Assembly: GCA_964515555.1 (NCBI GenBank)
Contig: CAZEVY010000002.1
Span: 111,499 to 175,498 of the forward strand
DNA: 64,000 nt
From: CAZEVY01 sp964515555
GTDB taxonomy: Bacteria; Acidobacteriota; Terriglobia; Bryobacterales; Bryobacteraceae
Direction: 5' to 3'
Shown one piece after another: positions 60,414-64,000 of the stretch (the stretch's first letter is position 1; each line of letters starts with the position of its first letter). The position numbers and the translations under genes are program-made. Under the pieces are notes generated by a model. That model ran no database searches. It was not told where the DNA came from and saw nothing but the letters and a program-made list of their open reading frames with translations.

Positions 60414-63080
60414 CTAGAAACGGATCGAATAGCGAAGGTAGAGCCCGCGGCCGGGACCGTCGATGCCCCATGCCACGCCGCGATAGTTGCGATCGAGAAT
60501 ATTCTCGAACTCGACGATCAGGTCGTCGCGCTCGGTCACCTGCCAGCGTCCTCTCAGGTTGAACGTGGCATAGCCGTTCAATCGCGAGAAGAACGGCGCG
60601 GACGACGCCGTCCCCAGCACGCGATTCTGCACCGCCGCCAGATTCTCGCCCGTGCCGATCAGGACGCCGTCGCGAACCAAACCGCGAGCGGCGGCGCCAT
60701 TCTGAAAGAACGACGCGATGCCGGCCGGGGTCCGGGCGGCGCCGGTTCTGCGATCCGAAAGGTCCAGGCTCGAGAGCCGCCGCTGCTCATCGGCGGCGGT
60801 CATGTATGGTTCGATCCAGAACTTGCCGCGGGAGGGCGCGTAGCGGACTCGAAAATAGCCGGCCGGCGGCGGCGTGCCCCCCTCGATGTTCGGCGCAAGG
60901 CCGGTACGCTTGTCGCGCGCGTGGAGGTGCGTAAACGTCGCGCCCAGGCTCCATTCCCGGGAAGCATGGATCTCCAGACGCGCCTCCAGTCCGCGAATCC
61001 GTGCGTCGTCGTAGTTGGCGCGCACGAGCACCGGACTTGCGGAGGCGGCGACAAACGCCGCGCCGGCGGCGGTCTGCGCGGCGATCGGCTCGCTCCCGAG
61101 CAGCTTTCCCACGGCGCCCGGAGGCAGAATCAGAGTCTGCTTGACGATGTTGTCGTCGATGTCGTTCACGAAGAACATGGCGTCGGCCTTGATCCGGCCG
61201 TTGTTAAAGCGAACGCCGCCCTCGTAGTTCATTCCGATCTCGGACCGGACCTGGCTCACCGCGAGGCCCGTCGAGACGGCGTCGGCGCCCGCGGTCGTGC
61301 CGACTGTCGCCCCCATACCGGCGACATCCGGCGCCGCCACCTCAAACCCCGATCCGGTAAGGCCGAGAGTTCCCATGTCCGTGACGTGTGGCGCGCGGAA
61401 TCCGCGGCCGACGCTCCCGACGAGGTTCCACCCGCCGTCCAGCGTGCCGGTTGCGCCGAGGCGGAACGTCGCACTGCTGACGCGCAGCGAGTCGTTCGGC
61501 CACAGCCGCCGGCCTCCCACCAGCGGACTGTCCGACGCCCGCGACTCGTAGGCCGCCGCGCTCCAGCGCCCGCTCCCGGCGACGCGGAGTCTCCGCGGGA
61601 GAACGTCGGCCACGCTCTGGAAGTAGACTCCTCCGTGCCGGTAGCGCGAATTGTCGGGCACTCGGCCGCGCCGCGGGCTGAATACGCCGGAGGCCGGATC
61701 GAAGGCATACGACGGCGCCGCGATCCGCTCGTGGTAGTATTCGCCGCCGAAGGAGGCGTTCCAGAGCTCGTGGATTCGCTTGCCGGCGTTCGACTGGAAC
61801 CCGTGCACGCGGGTTCGCTCCGGCTCGTGATTGATCGCCGACAACGGGTTTCCCGCGCCGCCCTGGTTGACCCTCTCCTCGCGCTGCGCGTTGTAGGAGT
61901 ACGTCGCGGAGAAGTTGTCGAGCCGGCCGAGGCGGCCCTTGTCGTACCGGACGTAGAAGAGATCCAGCATGAGGTTGCGCAGGTCGGCGACCAGGTTGCC
62001 GTCGCCCCCGAGTAACTGGTCGTACCGCTTGCCTCCGTCCTGCTGGCTCCTCTGGTAGTGGCCCGTGATCCGCGAATCGCCGCCCGGCGCCCAGTGCAGG
62101 CGGGTCTGCCCGCCATACTGCGTGAAGGCGGTGTCGGGAATCCGGCCGGTGAACGCGGCCGTCGACGGGAGACCGAGGAAGCGGGTGACGGCCGACCGTG
62201 AGTCGACGCCCCCTCCGGTGCGCAGGCGGTTGGCGCGGTGGGCGGTGAGTCCGCTGAGAAAACCGAAGCGCCCCCCCGAGTAAGAAACACCCGCGCTGGA
62301 GCCGTAGCCGGCGTCGGCGCTGTTGAAGAACGTGCTTCCGCGTCCGCTCCAGGTCGGCGAATCCGAGAACGCCGGCGCCGGCGACCGGAACTGCACGCTG
62401 CCGCCGAGCGCGTCGCTGCCGTATTGGGCGCTGCTCGGCCCGTGGAGGATTTCAACGGCGTCGACGGCGGCTGGGTCGACCAGGTTGAGAAACGTGTTGA
62501 TGCCGCCTCGAGCCGCGCCGGTGGAGTACCGCACGCCGTCGACGAACACGTTCACCTTGTTTCCCGACAGTCCCCGGACGGTGATCCCGGAAATCGTCGG
62601 GCTGGTCCGCTGCCACGCCAGCCCCGGCTCCTCCAACGCGATCTGCGCGATGACCGTCTTGGCGCGCTGCTCGATCGCGTCGCGTTCAATCACAGACACC
62701 GTCTGGGCCGTCCGCTGCGCCGTGTCGACGACTCCGGGCACGGCGGTGACCGTCACCGCGTCCGTTCGTGGATCGTCGAGCACCACGTCGAGGAAGCCCG
62801 CGGCGGGGCCGACGTGTACGGCGAAGCGCCGCTCGACGCGGCCGGCGCGGCTCACCGACAGAAGATAATCGCCGGCGCCGACCCCCTCGAACCGGAACCG
62901 GCCCTGCCCGTCAGACTCGGCCCCGGCGAGCACGGCCTGGCCGGCGTGAAGCAACTGGAGCCGCACGCCCGCCTGTGGCCTCCCCGACTCGTCGCGGACC
63001 ACGCCGGCGACTTCTCCCACAGTCGCGGCCATGAGGCCGTGCAGGCACACCCAGAGCCACGCCGATAGCGGGTAACGCAT
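60414..63080 (-). CDS. TonB-dependent receptor with carboxypeptidase-like N-terminal domain
   Basis: 888 residues with a signal peptide (LSAWLWVCLHGLMAATVG). A carboxypeptidase-regulatory-like domain (about 25-105) is followed by the plug (about 115-235), with VRGLSGNKVNVFVDGVRYS and VEILHGPSSAQYGSDALGG. A 22-strand barrel then ends in YLRYSIRF, with terminal Phe. The substrate could be a siderophore, cobalamin or glycan; the plug gives no clear specificity. It diverges from the kinase at 63.2 kb and shares about 130 bases of intergenic DNA. Confidence 0.92.
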   Translation of the reverse strand: MRYPLSAWLWVCLHGLMAATVGEVAGVVRDESGRPQAGVRLQLLHAGQAVLAGAESDGQGRFRFEGVGAGDYLLSVSRAGRVERRFAVHVGPAAGFLDVVLDDPRTDAVTVTAVPGVVDTAQRTAQTVSVIERDAIEQRAKTVIAQIALEEPGLAWQRTSPTISGITVRGLSGNKVNVFVDGVRYSTGAARGGINTFLNLVDPAAVDAVEILHGPSSAQYGSDALGGSVQFRSPAPAFSDSPTWSGRGSTFFNSADAGYGSSAGVSYSGGRFGFLSGLTAHRANRLRTGGGVDSRSAVTRFLGLPSTAAFTGRIPDTAFTQYGGQTRLHWAPGGDSRITGHYQRSQQDGGKRYDQLLGGDGNLVADLRNLMLDLFYVRYDKGRLGRLDNFSATYSYNAQREERVNQGGAGNPLSAINHEPERTRVHGFQSNAGKRIHELWNASFGGEYYHERIAAPSYAFDPASGVFSPRRGRVPDNSRYRHGGVYFQSVADVLPRRLRVAGSGRWSAAAYESRASDSPLVGGRRLWPNDSLRVSSATFRLGATGTLDGGWNLVGSVGRGFRAPHVTDMGTLGLTGSGFEVAAPDVAGMGATVGTTAGADAVSTGLAVSQVRSEIGMNYEGGVRFNNGRIKADAMFFVNDIDDNIVKQTLILPPGAVGKLLGSEPIAAQTAAGAAFVAASASPVLVRANYDDARIRGLEARLEIHASREWSLGATFTHLHARDKRTGLAPNIEGGTPPPAGYFRVRYAPSRGKFWIEPYMTAADEQRRLSSLDLSDRRTGAARTPAGIASFFQNGAAARGLVRDGVLIGTGENLAAVQNRVLGTASSAPFFSRLNGYATFNLRGRWQVTERDDLIVEFENILDRNYRGVAWGIDGPGRGLYLRYSIRF

Positions 63081-63151
63081 GCGTCAGACCATTATCGTCG
63101 CCGCTGCATGAGCGGCGCTTGCCCGAAATCGCGTGCCCTTCCGAGTTCGCC

Positions 63152-63181
63152 TTGATTTGAGTCGGCGATCCCCGCTACAGT
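63152..63181 (+). promoter_or_regulatory. Promoter of the second Ser/Thr kinase
   Basis: TTGATT (63152-63157) and TACAGT (63176-63181) are 18 bases apart, and the start codon follows 28 bases later with GGAGGG before it. Confidence 0.55.
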
Positions 63182-63209
63182 GGAGCATGCGCGCCCAAAC
63201 GGAGGGCTG

Positions 63210-64000
63210 ATGGCGCTATCAGCCGACAGTCTGTTGTGTTCGTCCTGCGGGCATTCCAATCCGCCGGGATCGCTCCGTTGTACCCGCTGCACGTCGGCTC
63301 TGCCGTCCGACGACGCCACGGTCGGCGTCAGTGAAGCCTCCGCAGCCCAGACCAGCTTCCCCGCCTCCGGCTTCCCGTTGCGCGCGATTACGCCCGGCGC
63401 CGTCATCGCCAACCGCTACGAGATCATTCAGTTGCTCGGCGAGGGCGGCATGGGCGCGGTGTACAAGGCCCGCGATCGCGAACTCGACCGGCTGATCGCG
63501 CTCAAGGTCATCCGCCCCGAGTTGGTGGGACACCCCGACGTCTTGCAGCGCTTCAAGCAGGAACTCATCCTCGCCCGGCAGGTGACCCACCGCAATGTCC
63601 TGCGCATTTTCGATCTCGGCATCAGCGAGGGCCTGAAGTTCATCACCATGGAGTTCATCGAGGGCCGCGACCTCTCCGCCCTCATGAACGAGCGAAGGCT
63701 TTCCCAGAACGAGGCCGTCCGGGTGGTCGCGGAGGTCTGCCAGGCGCTCGATGCGGCGCACTCGGAAGGCGTCGTGCACCGCGACCTGAAGCCGCAGAAC
63801 ATCCTGATCGGGCCCAAGGGCCGCGCCTACGTGATGGACTTCGGCCTGGCGCGCTCGGTGGAATCCACCGGCATGACGCAAACCGGCGCCATGCTCGGCA
63901 CGCCGGCCTACATGTCGCCCGAGCAGGCCATGGGGCAGCCGGCCGATAATCGAACCGACATCTTCGCGCTGTGCATCATTCTGTACGAATTGCTCACCGG
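63210..64000 (+). CDS. Ser/Thr protein kinase with N-terminal zinc ribbon (3'-partial)
   Basis: 263 codons before the window ends. The N-terminus has a zinc ribbon (CSSCGHSNPPGSLRCTRC), then a Hanks-type kinase: LLGEGGMGAVYKARD, the catalytic Lys in LIALKVIRPE, HRD in VVHRDLKPQNIL, DFG in MDFGLARSV and SPEQ. The rest is cut off. The ATG at 63210 is used; an upstream ATG at 63187 hits a stop after seven codons. It is likely to have a membrane or sensor part downstream, outside the window. Confidence 0.92.
   Translation, partial: MALSADSLLCSSCGHSNPPGSLRCTRCTSALPSDDATVGVSEASAAQTSFPASGFPLRAITPGAVIANRYEIIQLLGEGGMGAVYKARDRELDRLIALKVIRPELVGHPDVLQRFKQELILARQVTHRNVLRIFDLGISEGLKFITMEFIEGRDLSALMNERRLSQNEAVRVVAEVCQALDAAHSEGVVHRDLKPQNILIGPKGRAYVMDFGLARSVESTGMTQTGAMLGTPAYMSPEQAMGQPADNRTDIFALCIILYELLT

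Overview
The window is a GC-rich bacterial chromosome segment that looks like Acidobacteriota, probably Bryobacterales/Solibacter-like. The reasons are two large MacB/FtsX permeases (one with the acidobacterial prefix domain, controlled by an adjacent PadR regulator), a TIGR03437-type (Solibacter) secreted protein, carboxypeptidase-regulatory-like proteins, a wHTH/PD40 regulator remnant and large kinase-ATPase-TPR proteins. This is inferred from gene content. No rRNA, tRNA, CRISPR array, insertion sequence or prophage gene was seen. One run of 100 N is an assembly gap inside a permease gene.

Layout. 1-11 kb: prfB with its programmed +1 frameshift, tsaC, an HtrA protease, a DMT transporter, an M20 peptidase, a class III aminotransferase, a receiver-plus-ATPase regulator, and a Mg-chelatase-like AAA/VWA pair. 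11-15.2 kb: a glycosyltransferase-methyltransferase fusion, diverging from the most interesting locus: a four-gene RiPP operon of the bufferin/Hvf type (Cys-rich precursor with a duplicated core, DoxX protein, DUF692/MNIO maturase, DUF2063 partner). 15.2-17 kb: a broken wHTH-PD40 regulator and about 1 kb without a recognisable gene. 17-31.8 kb: a Gfo/Idh/MocA oxidoreductase, secreted proteins, an SDR, yajQ, an amidase-family/CocE hydrolase operon, a giant Ser/Thr kinase, a copper-monooxygenase-like cytochrome and a cyclase-fold cytochrome. 31.8-39.6 kb: a MacA/MacB-like ABC operon that includes a 51-residue small protein, then a PadR/permease pair behind a clear promoter-operator. 39.6-49.1 kb: a methyltransferase, then an operon encoding a pentaheme cytochrome, an outer-membrane barrel, a decaheme cytochrome with an LVIVD propeller, and a double HbpS/GlcG-fold protein. 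49.2-64 kb: purA, a 38-residue ORF and terminator, metH, a caspase-FGE fusion, a carboxypeptidase-regulatory-like protein, a conserved unknown, comM/yifB, a TonB-dependent receptor, and the start of a second Ser/Thr kinase.

How genes work together. The bufferin-like operon should make an exported, modified, metal-binding peptide; a hairpin between precursor and enzyme genes may keep precursor output above enzyme output. The 40-49 kb operon is translationally coupled and could form an electron-transfer conduit across the outer membrane. Several convergent gene pairs leave 0-2 nt between stop codons, and several starts lie only 5-10 nt after a -10-like hexamer, which suggests leaderless or very short-leader transcripts.
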